From assembly GCF_021134715.1 (NCBI RefSeq), contig NC_060028.1:10453482-10517481 (forward strand): a stretch of 64,000 nucleotides of DNA. Reading direction: 5' to 3'. The stretch comes from Daphnia pulex. Its lineage: Eukaryota > Arthropoda > Branchiopoda > Diplostraca > Daphniidae. Below, in pieces: positions 27,301 to 39,456 of this stretch. The position numbers and the translations under genes were made by a program. The notes under the pieces were generated by a model, which had not been told where the DNA came from, made no database searches, and saw only the letters and a program-made list of their open reading frames with translations. The stretch's first letter is position 1. The number at the start of each line of letters is the position of its first letter.

Positions 27301-30300
27301 TTCCAGCCGACCGAGTCCGATACAAGGCACCATTATTCCTTATCCGGCCGACTATCAGGGAAAGTAAGTTGATGATTGTTCACTCTGCTTTTTTTATTCT
27401 ACACCTGTGACAATGTCATTCTTCATTTTTCCTGTGACACATTTTCCCCCCTTCAATTCTTTTGTGCGATTTGCTCATCAATCAAAACCGAGTTATTGCC
27501 AACCCAAAACTAATAATAATAATAAGCCTTGAGTATAGATATAACATGCACAGATCAAAGCTCTAAAAATGTCTGGTTAGAGACGCTGTCAACTGACAAA
27601 TTAGACCTCACCCACCCAACCAAGCGCCCTAGACACTAAGCTACATGTATATATAAACGCCAGACATAATATATGTATAACCGCGTCGGTTATACATATG
27701 GACATTAGTTATGTATCAGCTCTTATTTGGCCCTCGCCGAGTTCCCCCCCCTAGCTCCGGGAGTCCATTGTGTGTGTCCCGACTTAATAAGGGCATCATC
27801 ATATGAAAAGCTCTGGCTTGGAAAACGGGCAAATTACTTCCAACCGATGAATAGAGAAAAATGTGCGGTGCTGCGCCCTCATCCTCTTTTCACGGCCCAC
27901 CTCTTGAGAGAATCTTCACTTTTGCGGGAGTTGAAGGGAGGGAGAAAGGGGGTGGCGATTGTCAACGGGACTCTCATTATTCCCCCCACCCACCCATCGT
28001 TCGATTTGTTCACGATGGAAAAAAGAAAAAAGGCTTGAAGAAGAGAATGATGAGAGCAGCAGGAAATGAGAAAGCATTGTTTTCCATGGTGGTGGGGGAC
28101 AGAACAAAAGAGCAGCGCTCACATTCTTGTAGTATATAGAGTCTTAGACAGCGTCGCCATCTTTTTTCTTCTTCTTCTCCCGCGTGTACAAGTGTAAACG
28201 GAAGCTGAAAAACGCTGCTCGATATATAATAGACGGGACCGTGGGGGGTGGGGACTTTGCTCTATGTTCTATTCACGTTCGAGTTTTTTTTTTTTTTTCT
28301 TCGTCAATGGCTTATCCACGTCATCACTAATAGCTTCCCACCCCACCCCGTCGTCGACTGTTGGCAGCAGAATATCCTCTGCCATCAATCCCGTTCCCGC
28401 TCTGTCACGATAGTCGTTCAAACCCTCGTCTGCCAGTCGAAAATAAAAATCGCTGACGTCCGTTTCATCAACGTCCCCATATCTATGGCCCACCACCAAT
28501 CTATATACTCACCAGTCCATATAATAACGCCCTATAACACATCAGATGACGTCATACGCGTCCCTATGTAGATAATAATAATTGAATACCACCCGGATTT
28601 GTTCCATCCCATCAATTGTTTTAGATTCATTAGTAGCCAGCCAGCCAGCCGGGGGCTCTCTCTAGTCCGTTCATCAACTTGATAAGAAAATCGGACATTG
28701 TACAAATCAATAGAGCAGCGCCAATCCACAATGAGATGTGTGTGTACATGCCAGCATCAGCGCCGCGTTAACAATCAACTGGAAATCTTCCCTTCATTAG
28801 TATAATGCGCATTCCCCGTCCGGCGCAAGATATGCCGCTGGCATCAGCAACGCGGAGGGATTATTGAATTAGAGCCCGTCTGTGTGACGGTCGTGATGAT
28901 GATGATGGGGCTCTGCTAGCTCTATATACTATATTCTATTCTATATGGGCGTTAGGGAAGAGGAGAGAGATTATGGTGAGCCGCATTTTTGAGCCGCCAT
29001 TTTTGTGTATGCCAGTCATCAAGTCACTTGCCGCTCTCCTCAACAACTTCTCATATTGCGCGTTCCATTTTTATTTTGACCGCGTTCACCGAATGCCAGC
29101 GGGGAAATAGAAAGGGACAAAGACATGATTGAATAGGACGAGTTTGAAGGACGCCAGCTATATAAAAAGGATATTCATCTCATTCGCCTGTGTCTAATTT
29201 TTGCTCGTCGGAAGAATTTTTTTTTATTTCGTTCGTTTCGTGATCGTGAAAATTCTTAGCCAAGGTCTTGTGTATAACGGGCGACAGAGTTCGATAAACA
29301 GACGTGTTAGATATATTATTGACACACGAGGCTGCATACTGATCAGCAGAGTCGACGTATTGTCTATCACGTTGGATTGGCGCATTGCCCTCGAGATTGT
29401 GAACGCGGAAAAGTGATTGAAGTCTCCAAAAAGCAACGGAGAAGAAAATAAAAGAATTGTTGCGAGATGGCCGGTTGTCGCTCGACGACGGCTAATCGAG
29501 CGGACACAAAAAAAGGAAACGAATATGAGTATATAGTACCGGACGGCGGGAATATATAAAAAGGAGACGTTGCTGTCGCTCACGTAGAGTTGCGTGAATC
29601 GAGCGCCCCAAAGAGTTTTATTTTTTTCACCCGCACCAGAGAGAGAGAGAAATCGATGAAATGGCAGGCCTATATACAGGAGCTATAGACATTGAATACA
29701 TATAGGCTATAGTAGCAACTTGGCTGGCGGATGTCGCCAGCCTGCCGTGATGGCGTTCAGCAGCAAAGTCTCGTTCGAAATTGACCGTCTCCCTTGTTGA
29801 CTCTTCCCTCCGTTCGTCGTAGACGCTCTTCTTCTTCTTCTTCTCATTTCGCCCATGCTCCAACGTTATTCGTCAAACACACGGGGCCGTGCATTTTATT
29901 GACACGGAGAAGAGATTTCGATTATTCACGGCCCCTTCTTCTTCTTCTTCCGACTACACTTGACGATCTCCTCCCGCCCCAAACAAGATTGACAACTTGA
30001 TTGAATTTCTATGTTTTTTTCTCCAGGGACTTTTTTTGGCCTTTACTTTATACGGAGAATTAAATATTTATTTGATATTGCCCCCCCCCCCCCTTGAATA
30101 TGTTGCACAATACAGAATGACTAATAAAATTTTTTCGTTTCATATTATAGGGAACCTCCGGTTTTGGGACGATACGACAACAAAGACGTTCTGCTCAAAT
30201 TGCCACTCGGCGTGAAAGTGCGTGATTTGCGCTGGCTCTCCGTCTGGTGCCGAAGATTCGCGGTAACTATCTCGAGAAAAAGACTCTATAATTTACGGTT

Positions 30301-33300
30301 ATGACTTTATCACTTTTATAGTATATAGACTTTTGAAATGAGAAAAATTCGTAATTCCCGCCAAAAGAGTTTGGCGGGAATCCAATTTCCAACTAATATT
30401 TTAAGAGACCAAATAATAATCGATTGCGCGCCGCTATTGGTTCTTCTGACTTGATAGAGAAAAAAATAGGAGCGAATATAATGAGAGATTGGAAAGTGTA
30501 GCCGTACGGAAGTCATTGAGTGATGAGTAGGGGGGGTAGTACATATAATCTTTTGAAAGCTTTTTTTTTCTTCTTTCGGTTGGATCCGCGCGGACGACGG
30601 TACTATAACGGGGCAAGTGGTGCGGAAGAGATAAAAACTGGCTGCCGACGCTTCTAGTCGACTCTCCTATTTTATTTCTACGTCTTTTTCTATATTTTTT
30701 TGTTTTCGATCGTTCCAGCCAGCAAAACTCTCTTCTATATCCGGTCTATACTCTTTGATGAAGTCGCCGAAGAATCTTTTTTGGCCGGGGAGAGAGAGGA
30801 TCACACATCATTCCGTGTTATGTCATTTTTATTCCAACTGCACGCGCTCTCGGCTTGTTCGAAATAAAGCGTCGCCATAAATCTAAGGCTTTCTCTCGCC
30901 ACACACTCACGCCAGTTGCCCAGCTCGCAGACTTATATAAGATTCCACCCCCTCCATTTTTTTGATGTATCGAGAAAAATCCGAGCTGGATCAAACAAAC
31001 TCAAAACACCTACATTTTCCCGCTCTTTTTTATTTTACGAGCTTCTATATTTTTATATTAAGTCCGGAAACTATCTATAAAACTATTATTTATTAGAGAT
31101 GTAATGAAAATTCACTTTTTATTCATTGGGTCAGGTTGATTTCGGTTCGGTGCTGTTCCCGGCCGATTTGGACCCACCCAAGCCTCGGATTCTATCGGAA
31201 TTCAAAAGGCTGGCCCATGGATTGCGCTCCGGAAGTGTCACCATCCTCGACGCCAAAACGATCTACATCCCCAATTTGCATTACGACGGAGCGGCTCCCG
31301 ATGCTTTTTTCTGGGTGGGCAGCGGGACTGAACCCAACGCCCAAGGCATCAAAGTACCCAACGAACTCGGAGAGTAATATAAACCCCCCCCCCCCCTGCC
31401 ACATAACCAATCAACTTATATTGTTGTTTGCGGCCATGAATAAACAAATATTAACAATTGTTTCTATTTGTTTCACGCCTGCAGCTTCAACGTACTGCGG
31501 GGATACCAGGGCGAGGACATTGAAATCCAACTGCCGGGCGACTTGACCGTTCACGACATTAGTTGGCTGTCGCTGTGGTGCATCAGATTCAAAGAAAATT
31601 TCGGCCACGTCATGATCCCCAAAGATCTGGACGTTCCTCCCGCTCTTGGACAGAACCAGTTGACCGTAAGTCCAAAATTCAAAAAGCTAAATTTGACTGC
31701 TCTCGTTTGATTTGCCCGCTTTGATTTTTTAAATGATTATAACTGCACTATTTGACACATATCTAATTGAGAGTGATTTTTGCACGTTATTTTGAAAGAA
31801 AGAAAAAAGATTTCTGTTTTTATAATCTCGTTTTCTGTTATTTGACACTGCTGCTTTCTATAACTCGGATAGCCAGCTTGGTGGTATCAGCCGGTAGAGA
31901 AGACAAATTCATTTATTATTCTAATTATATCAATTATTAATCATCTTGTCTTTTGATGATTTTAAAATTCGTTTGAATTTCCCGCTTATTTTTTTCCATT
32001 TTGTGCGACAGACGACCAAGAGCCCGAGCGAAGTCGATTCGACGGACGCCACGGCTGGCGGCGGCCAGGGTCACGAATTCGACTCGTGTATTCAGTTGCT
32101 CAACGGGCGCATGCAGGTGCAATGGGAGGCCATCCTGGAGGGAGTCATCATCCGACTGTCGGCCAGGATGGACGAGAATGAGTACATGTCGTTCGGCATT
32201 AGCGGCGCCGAAGGTAAAACGCAAATGATCGGCGCCGACGTCACCGTCGCCTATTACAACAGCGACGACAACAAATTCTACGCCGACGACTACATTTTAA
32301 ACGCCAAAGCCCAGGTATACTCTCTTGTCAAAATGATTATGTAGAGTTGAAAAATTGTCTAATTTGATTCTATTTTCGGTTGGGAATAAGTGCGACGGAA
32401 GTAACGGCGCTTGCCCGGATAGCCGAATAGGAGGACGTAACGACGTCAGCATGCTCTACGGCCAGCGAGTCAACGGCGTCACCACGGTGGCTTACCAGCG
32501 TTCACTGGACGCCAAGGAAGCCAAATTCGACCAGGTGATTCCGCCCGTCGGTCGAGTGAACGTCATCGCCGCCATTGGACCCCTCAACTCCCGCAAAGAA
32601 GCCAATTACCATTCAACCGATCGAACGGGATCGCAAGGTAATATCAATCATTAATACGGGCGTTAACGCTCGACTCGATGGCAACTATGTATATAACCTA
32701 TACATCATCATTTCCTGTTTGGTACAATAATTACAGAGGATCACCGCATTGATTTCACCAGCCGAGGGGTGAATCAATGTCCAACTCTACTGGCTCCCGA
32801 AGACAAGTCTGAAGCTCACGGCCCATTGCCTTCACCGACGACGAGCACGGAGAATGCCATCCAGCCATGGAAGCCAAATGTGATTTTCGGCAAAACGGAA
32901 TTGAGGGCCAGAATCGGCCCAACTGGCGGTAAAAGGGGTTACACCGCTATTACAGGTATACCGACATAAGCGATAAATAGTTCTTCCGGAAGGGAAATGA
33001 CGTAATCACGCTATGCCTTATTGCAGGTCAACCTTCTTGGGGTCTCGCCTGGTACATTAACGATCTCCTTATCCCCGAAATCTACGTTGAAAGGGGAGAA
33101 ACGTACACGTTCCTCGTTGAAGGAGGTAATAATGTGATAGCCAGGAATGTGTTTTTTTGGGACCAAATTGAATCGATATTTTTATTTTTAAAAATAGGAA
33201 ACGATCCACTCAATTCGGCTCGCTGGCATCCGCTTTATATTACCGATAGCCTGCAAGGTGGATACGGACAGAAAACGGATGCCCAACAGAGAGAGCAGCG

Positions 33301-33804
33301 CGTGTTTGCCGGAGTCGAGTTCGACCCCAGCGGATTCCCATTCCCGACCGCCGGTATCATTTATTAATCAACAAAATCAATTCTAAATTCAAACTCTAAT
33401 AAAATTGATTTTTTAGCCGGAAGCTTGTGTGAATGGAAGCACAAGACAGTTGACAAGTGGGCTGAATCGGAGACGTTTGAAGATTATACAAAGACTTTGA
33501 TACTCGAGTGCGAAAGTGGTCGAGAACAACCGGCCAACCTGACGTGGACAGTTCCTTTGGATGCACCCAAAACTTTGTATTATCAGGTCTGAATGAAATG
33601 AATTGATAATTAGCTTGAGTTGTAATGTAACGTTTAAATTTTTCCGTCTAGTGTTACACGCACAACAGCTTGGGCTGGAAGATTAACGTTGAAGATCGGG
33701 GGTTCCAGCCTCCCGTACCTCAATCGGCAGCCTCATCGCCGATCGGCTCCCGATTCTCATTATTGGCTGTTTTATTGTTGCCGCTTTCCGTTCTTTTTTT
33801 ATGA
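21380..33804 (+). CDS. knk: Knickkopf: DM13-DM13-DOMON-plastocyanin-like, GPI-anchored
   Basis: Thirteen coding exons: 21380-21428, 26749-26892, 27279-27363, 30151-30262, 31135-31373, 31485-31665, 32012-32314, 32391-32637, 32737-32955, 33027-33125, 33198-33353, 33417-33586, 33652-33804. All are GT-AG and in phase; 718 aa. The signal peptide (about 1-21) is followed by two DM13 domains (about 27-130 and 143-260; repeated DAFFW motifs, GRYDNKDVLLKLP, GYQGEDIEIQLPGDL), a DOMON domain (about 290-430; SCIQLLNGRMQVQW, CDGSNGACPDSRIGGRND) and a plastocyanin-like domain (about 530-690; YTFLVEGGNDP, YYQCYTHNSLGWKINVED). The tail is a small-residue stretch (SAASSPIGS) plus a hydrophobic end, as in a GPI signal. 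In insects Knickkopf protects and organises cuticular and tracheal chitin. Skeletor shares the architecture, but the Cys/Trp-rich C-terminus and GPI tail favour knk. N-glycosylation sequons occur at Asn72 and Asn652. Introns 1 (5.3 kb) and 3 (2.8 kb) are unusually long. Confidence 0.93.
21429..26748. other. knk intron 1 (5.3 kb), no coding content seen
   Basis: The intron separates the signal-peptide exon from the first DM13 exon. It contains homopolymer and dinucleotide tracts and many TATATA strings but no open frame with protein-like composition on either strand. Its length compared with the other introns suggests intronic regulatory DNA, which is an inference. Confidence 0.6.
27364..30150. 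other. knk intron 3 (2.8 kb), low-complexity rich
   Basis: This is non-coding. It holds a 12-bp-arm hairpin (27671-27699), repeated CTTCTT tracts near 29830-29950 and a run of 13 C at 30081-30093. Short frames here are artefacts of the tracts. Confidence 0.6.
30263..31134. other. knk intron 4 (872 bp)
   Basis: Non-coding intron between the two exons that complete the first DM13 domain and begin the second. Nothing distinctive was seen. Confidence 0.6.
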
Positions 33805-34007
33805 CGTGAATATTATCCAACATCGGCCGCATTCACACCAAGCAGTTGTTTTTTTCTATATATTCTCTGTTTCTATTTCGTCTTTTTTGACTCATATAAA
33901 TTAACTTTCGGACTTTGAAACTTATCAAGCCTTGGGTTGACAAAATTTACATATATATATGTGACTACGACTGTGCTTGTGATGAGTGAAAGCTTTTTCA
34001 AAAAGCA

Positions 34008-34262
34008 TTAAAAAAGCTTCGTCGATTCCCGTGTTTTCTAACCAATTTTTTTTTTCAATTCGGAATTGTTTCAAAATCGAAACCTGTTTCCCCCCTTTTT
34101 AAAAAAACTATTCCCCAAAAGTGTCGGTATGTTGGAACATTGTTTCAATGGAAATCGTTGTGCATTTGGAATTTTCTTTACTTTAAAGACTAATCGATAT
34201 TGCAGTACACTCACTGTTTTTTGAGAAAGTTGTCGTTCTTTTTTATTTTGAAAAGAAATAAA
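34008..34262 (+). terminator. knk 3' end: ATTAAA and AATAAA signals
   Basis: ATTAAA at 34008-34013 and AATAAA at 34257-34262 are the two candidates after the stop at 33804. The second lies only about 230 bp before the ATG of the next gene, so the genes are closely spaced on the same strand. Confidence 0.4.
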
Positions 34263-34490
34263 CACCGTTCGAAGTTTTGCGTTTTCTATTGCACCTTGCT
34301 GGAAATGTACTATTGCTCCGCTAGATGCTGTTGGTGAGATCTGTCATCTTTTTCAAATGCCATGGCAACCATCATGGCGTGTTCTTTACAAACTAATGAA
34401 AAACAGCACTGGTTGCAAGGAGCTGGTTGTGTGACTAAGATTATCATATAAACTGTGAACAAATGAAAAAGGTTTAATGGATCAGCTAAG

Positions 34491-36789
34491 ATGGAAGACC
34501 TGTCAAAGCTACTGCTGGAAGAAAGAGCACATTCAGAACAGTTTAAAGCAAATTTCATTCAGCTGAAAATTGAATTTGACAAGTAAGCTACTGTATACTA
34601 TACACAATAACTTTCTTGTTTGTAAATTGTCAATCAATTTTGTTTTGTTTAGATTATTTACAGAAAATCATAGATTAAATGATGAAATATTAAAATTTAA
34701 AGAATATAAACCTGAAGAACCTAATGAAGTGTTAAAACGGAAATTAAAGAATGCTGAAAAGGAACTCCAGGGAAAAGACCTTCTCATTGCCTCACTCCAA
34801 GAAAAGGTTAGAGGAATGAAATAAAAAAACTGTTGGCAAATATCTATGAATTTCTTTTATTTATTAGTTTCAGACAATCAATGAATCTTTAAAAGAAAAA
34901 CTTCACCACGACAAAAACTATATTTCTAGGATCACTTCTACAGAGAATGCCCTCGAGCAAACTAAAATGCTGTTATCCAATCTTCAGTTGGAAACATCTG
35001 TATTAGTGAAGAATATTGAGCATTCCAGAAAGACTGACGAACAAGACCATCAACGAGATCTCATGACTTTAGCCGATAGAGTATAGATTTAAAATAAGTT
35101 CTCCTTTAAGGTGATTACTAATTACAGATTATTGCCTCTTCAGTGTGCCAAATCTGATCATGAAAGGAGACTTATTGCTCGCCAAGTTATAAAAGCCACA
35201 ACTAAAGCAAAGAAAACTACAGAGATGTTAAAACAGGAAAATGGATTGCTCTCATATACAATAACAGTACTTTTTACACAGTAAACAAAAAAAAAGAATT
35301 TCCCTAAAATCTCGTTTTTATTTGTTTAACAGAAACTTAAAGAATCAATGGACAAAGTCTGTTGGGAGAAAAGTGAACTGTCCTCTCAATTGGAAACGCT
35401 TAAAGTGCAATACGGACAAAATCATGGAGAGATGATCATGCAAATCCGCAACCTTGAGGTACTGTCTAGTACATTGCTCATAATTTGAATCTTCTAATCT
35501 TAAAAGTATTTAACCTACAGTGCGAAACCGCCAAACTCGAGTCTAAATGTCATGCTTTAGAAAGAAATATCCAAGAAGCTTTGCGCGAAAAAGAAAAAGC
35601 AATATTGGCATTTCAAGCAGCAGAGAATGAAGAATCCAAATTACGGGGAAATCTATGTGCAATTGAAATGAAACTCGAGAAAGTAACTGATCAATTTAAA
35701 AGAGATTTGGAGCACAAAGACCATATAAATAACCTAGAAGTACAAGAGTTAAAGAAAAACCTTCATAGTAAGTAATTATAATGTTTCAATTCTTATTTGA
35801 TGAAACTACTTTTCTCTCAAATAAATAGCTTTTAAATTTCTTTCTGGGAAAAGTTTTAAAAATAGAATTAGATCAAGAGCGTTTGAAAATCCAGCATCAA
35901 TCAGACAAGTTGCGGATTCATGAAAAAGAATTGATTGTAGCGAAAGATGAGTTACGCAAGAGGGAAATTGAAGTCAACAGTCAGGTGCAGGACGTTAAGA
36001 TTGCAACCGAGAACAAGTATCGGGTAATGATGACTTTGTCAAGTTACAGTACGATTTTATTCTATTCCCATGAAATTGTAATAGGCTGTGCTCGAAGAAA
36101 AATTCCAAACAGAAATGGAAATCTCCCGAAAATGTGCCGAAATAGAAAGCCAGTTGATTTTGGAGCATAATCTGAAAGCTAGTCTAGAACTAGAAATTCG
36201 TAAGCTGGCATCGGATAATCAAATATTGAACGAACGAATAAGATCCCTCGATGAAATTCCAATGGATAAGAAACGATTACAAAATACCGTCGATCTGCTT
36301 GAAAAGGAAAAAAGTAAACTTTCGGAGGAATTAGATCGTCACAAACAATCTTCAACCGAGGTAATTATTTAGACCATGCAATAGCCTACTGTAGCTCAAT
36401 GAAATTCATTTCTCTTTCTAGCGATACGAAATAATGGTTAATGAAAAGGAGGTGCTTAGAACTCAACAAGCCCTTGCAGAAGACAAAATGTTAAAAACGG
36501 TGAATGAGTTGCAAGGCCATGTTACCCAACTACAGTCTCAACTGGCCGCTTCGGAACAAAAATCCGAATCTCAAGTGAAACGTCTTGAATCCTCATTAAA
36601 AGCCAATCAACAGGTCTGATTACAAGCTTTCTTTATTGTGACAGCAGTTTATTGATTTCCAATCGAAATTTTACGTTGCAGAAATCTCAGCAATATGCAA
36701 AATTAATTTGGAAACTTAGACAGCGGCTTGTCTTGAATACCCAGCCATCGGTTACGCTCGATTCTTTAGCTTACCCCCAACAACAGTAA
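34491..36789 (+). CDS. CEP83: Coiled-coil protein resembling centriolar CEP83 (CCDC41)
   Basis: Ten exons: 34491-34582, 34653-34806, 34868-35080, 35144-35266, 35333-35458, 35521-35767, 35866-36023, 36085-36360, 36422-36613, 36682-36789. All are GT-AG and in phase; 562 aa. Almost the whole protein is charged heptad-like coiled coil (KRKLKNAEKELQGKD, LEKEKSKLSEELDRHKQ), with no membrane span or signal peptide. The N-terminus (LLLEERAHSEQFKANFIQLK followed by E..RLNDE) matches the start of vertebrate CEP83 as I know it, where this distal-appendage protein docks the centriole to the membrane for ciliogenesis. Short coiled-coil similarity can mislead, so the family name is tentative. It is shorter than human CEP83 (about 700 aa). 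Exon 3 may instead start at 34874 (two AG acceptors 6 bp apart, same frame). Confidence 0.85.
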
Positions 36790-36926
36790 TCGATATTTAA
36801 TTTCCGTGCAAACAAATGAAGTGCATCCTGTTCAATCGAAGGATTTCGGCATGACTTGCGATAGCGAATAACTGAGCTTGTCGAACGTAATATTTGTTAC
36901 TATTGACCTGTTTGATTCGAGTACTA

Positions 36927-36932
36927 AATAAA
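36927..36932 (+). terminator. Polyadenylation signal of the CEP83-like gene
   Basis: AATAAA, about 140 nt after the stop codon. The convergent TUSC2 gene ends about 490 bp further on. Confidence 0.55.
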
Positions 36933-37419
36933 TGTTAACTTTTGTTTTGGTTGGAAAAACGTCATTTATTTAAATGATTCTGTTTTAGAGTAGCATCCAA
37001 GTTCCTTTCAACAACTTTAACTGCTACATTTACATCCGTAACATTTCAAGAGGGGCGATTCTTTCAGTCGATATAGAAGATGCAGTAATTTATGTATAGC
37101 AGAATAGGACTACAATGGGGTTCTTACAAACTCCAATTCTGTATGAGGTTGGTCATTCTAGTATACCTATTGTTCTCTTCATTTAGAGGGACCTAATTAT
37201 TTGCCACAATACAGCTACATCCACAGTTCTGAACATGATTGTAAGAGCTGTTACAGCAGTTTGTATGTGCACCAAACATGACTGAGAGATTTCAATGGAG
37301 AAAATTTTCCCTGTCCACTGTAAATTGAGGTGAATCACACATTTCATAATATATCAATAATATGGTTGAAGACACAACACAAAACAAGCCAATGTTTGCT
37401 TATTTACAAGTTAAGAGGA
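36933..37419. other. Interval between convergent 3' ends
   Basis: AT-rich, non-coding, and presumably 3' UTR of the TUSC2 homologue in its right half. No unambiguous minus-strand AATAAA is close to the TUSC2 stop. Confidence 0.5.
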
Positions 37420-37896
37420 TTACTTTTCTATGGGGGAATACATTGGTATTGGAAAGTCAACATGTAGCCTTGGATTAGGGTAGTAAACTGTGCCCTGAAT
37501 AATTTCAGAAAAAAACAAAAACAATCAGTGATTTCATGAGTCAAGAAAAAGAAAAAAATACTTGCCTGAGGTCTCAAATTAGCCAGCTTTTGTCTCATAG
37601 TTGTTTTTTGTGAGTCATCCACTTTTATTTCTTCATAAAATTCATGAGCTAGATCACCATCCTCGTCAAAATACATGGAGCTACAAAAATGGATGAGTTA
37701 TTAAGAAAATTTGCTAAAAAATTTTCTGATCCATTGTTTACCCTTTCCTTGTGTACACAAACTGCGATGCAAGTCTACGAGGATCTAGTTTTGGTTGTTT
37801 CAAGTATGGTGGTCCATTTGGTGAAGAAATTTTCCCGTCTTTAGTCGGGCTATTCGAACCGAACCAAGAGCTTTTATTTGACCACGACGCACCCAT
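37420..37896 (-). CDS. TUSC2: TUSC2/FUS1 tumour suppressor candidate 2 homologue
   Basis: Three exons (37896-37742, 37680-37566, 37494-37420) encode 114 aa, against 110 in human TUSC2. The N-terminus MGAS has Gly2 and Ser6, fitting N-myristoylation as known for TUSC2. The conserved block is FVYTRKGSMYFDEDGDLAHE followed by FYEE, and the C-terminus RPQGTVYYPNPRLHVDFPIP aligns with the family end. TUSC2 is a small mitochondrial/membrane-associated protein linked to calcium handling and immunity in mammals; its arthropod role is unknown. Intron 2 uses a GC donor (CAG|GCAAGT) with an AG acceptor. The only nearby GT choice breaks the frame, so the GC-AG reading is strongly favoured. The gene is convergent with the CEP83-like gene. 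Confidence 0.93.
37566..37566 (-). other. GC donor splice site (GC-AG intron) in TUSC2
   Basis: The exon ends CAG at 37566 and the intron begins GCAAGT (37565 downward), the strong consensus for GC donors. Splicing to the AG at 37496-37495 gives R-P-Q-G-T-V, colinear with the family. Confidence 0.85.
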
Positions 37897-38287
37897 GTAT
37901 TCGAACTTTAATCAAATGTTTAGGAAATAACTGATACAACACTAAATTTTTCGCGTTTTTTACTTTTTCCTTTAGAAGTCAGAACGATCGATGACATTTG
38001 TTGGTATTGACTATTGAGATCGGACATCTGTTTTCTGTCTGCTACAGAGGATGACAGAGATGCCACTGTGGTTTTACATCAATATTATGTTTATAAGGTA
38101 TTTAACGTTATTAAAATAAAACAAAGCTTAATCTAGTTGTAATACGAATTAAAATATTTTTTAAAGTGATGCTTTGTGGGAATTTCTCCTTAAGAAAATG
38201 AAAGTTAACGGAAAAGCCCGTCGCTAGGTCAAACTCTGGCTATGGCCGCTAGGTGTCCTATACATAGTTATAAAGAAAAGCAGAAGA
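37897..38287. other. Region upstream of TUSC2
   Basis: This non-coding interval lies between TUSC2 (-) and a plus-strand TATA box. A CCGCTAGGTGTCC motif lies at 38246-38258. It may act as a shared divergent promoter. Confidence 0.4.
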
Positions 38288-38340
38288 TATAAAAAGGTCC
38301 AAATGCCGGAAATGTGTCCAATTATAGCTAGACAGTGACA
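38288..38340 (+). promoter_or_regulatory. TATA box of a possible small transcription unit
   Basis: TATAAAAAGG at 38288-38297 is a strong TATA element. CCAATT about 32 bp downstream or CAGT at 38333-38336 could serve as initiator. An ATG follows at 38340. Confidence 0.4.
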
Positions 38341-39439
38341 TGCTGACAAGCATCATCGAAAACCGACATGGGTACGTACGTACGTTTAAATTTTAACTTT
38401 TTTAAAGCAATGTAAGTGTGTCTCATTTAAGTCTGTCGTTTTCAGAATAATCCAGGTACAGATGGTATATGTGTTTAGTTGTTGCTTGTTGGTACTTGAA
38501 ATCTTTACATCCTTTCTAAAGCATTTTCATGATTATGATTTGAGGAGTTGTCCTGTCGCTGTCACCAACTTTTCTTTAAAAACTGGAACTGGTTTTCCAC
38601 GATTTTGTTCCACGAGGACATTTAATTTGAAACGATGAATTCTTTTCCTATTCATTGTCTTGGTGTTCAGGTTAATTATTCTGTATCTTGGTGTGAATGT
38701 CATGTTGTAGCCTAGGATTAATCATGCTGTGGTCATGCTAGCTTATGTATTTTATGAGATGAAATATTTTAAATAATTCAGCTCGACCAATCTTGTGGTA
38801 AATGCTGCTTGGTTTTGTTCTATTCAGGGTTAATACCACACTGCAATCAAAATCAGGATGAAAATTGCTTCTTAAAGTGGGTTGGATCTCATTTCCTAGC
38901 TTGGCATTTTACCAGTAACTATACTCGGTCACTTCATTTTACTGGGTCAGATCTGGTGAAAACTCTAGCTATCATTTTCCAAAGTTGTTTTACTGTTAGT
39001 CAAATCAATAATCTGCATAAGCAATTACTCTTTCAATTTGACGAATATGTCCACAAACATGCAGTAGTGTCCTGAAATCTGGTCATCAAGATGTTCATTT
39101 TCAGGTAAAATGCATTCTTTTCTGTATTATTGTTAACGATCCACAAATTCAGGCGACTGAACTCGCTAAGAAATTTAATCGCTGGCAAGAGTGGGAAATA
39201 AAAAACTGTCAAAAGCATTCTTGTGTCGGGTCGAAATCGCATACAGTTCGATTCAATTTGGATGATTTGCAACATTATCTAATAAAAATTAAATTTATTT
39301 TTGGTTACTTCCCTAATTCAAATATTTTTGCGTAGGATACTTCTGCGTGGACGGGGCACGAAAATCCCGAGCACACCGTTGGAAGCCGTCATCGGGAGTG
39401 CGAAATAGGTTTCGCTTTCTAAAGGTAGTTCTACAGTAG
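38340..39439 (+). CDS. Candidate two-exon micro-gene, unrecognised
   Basis: Exon 1 would end at 38371 (ATGG|GTACGT) and exon 2 would start at 39336 (TTTTTGCGTAG|GATAC). Two overlapping readings remain open across the splice. ATG 38340 gives a 34-aa peptide ending ...PSTPLEAVIGSAK (stop 39406-39408). ATG 38368 gives a basic 35-aa peptide beginning MGYFCVDGARKSRAHRWKPS (stop 39437-39439). A TATA box precedes and AATAAA follows (39457-39462), and exon 2 is visibly GC-richer than its flanks. I recognise neither peptide. A spliced non-coding RNA, or no gene at all, is equally possible. Confidence 0.3.
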
Positions 39440-39456
39440 GCTAATTGAATTGTCTA

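Noticed and set aside
21380-33804. Naming the DM13/DOMON gene Skeletor
   Set aside because: Skeletor shares the domain order, but the signal peptide, the second DM13 wording, the YYQCYTH..LGWKIN ending and the GPI-type tail fit Knickkopf better.
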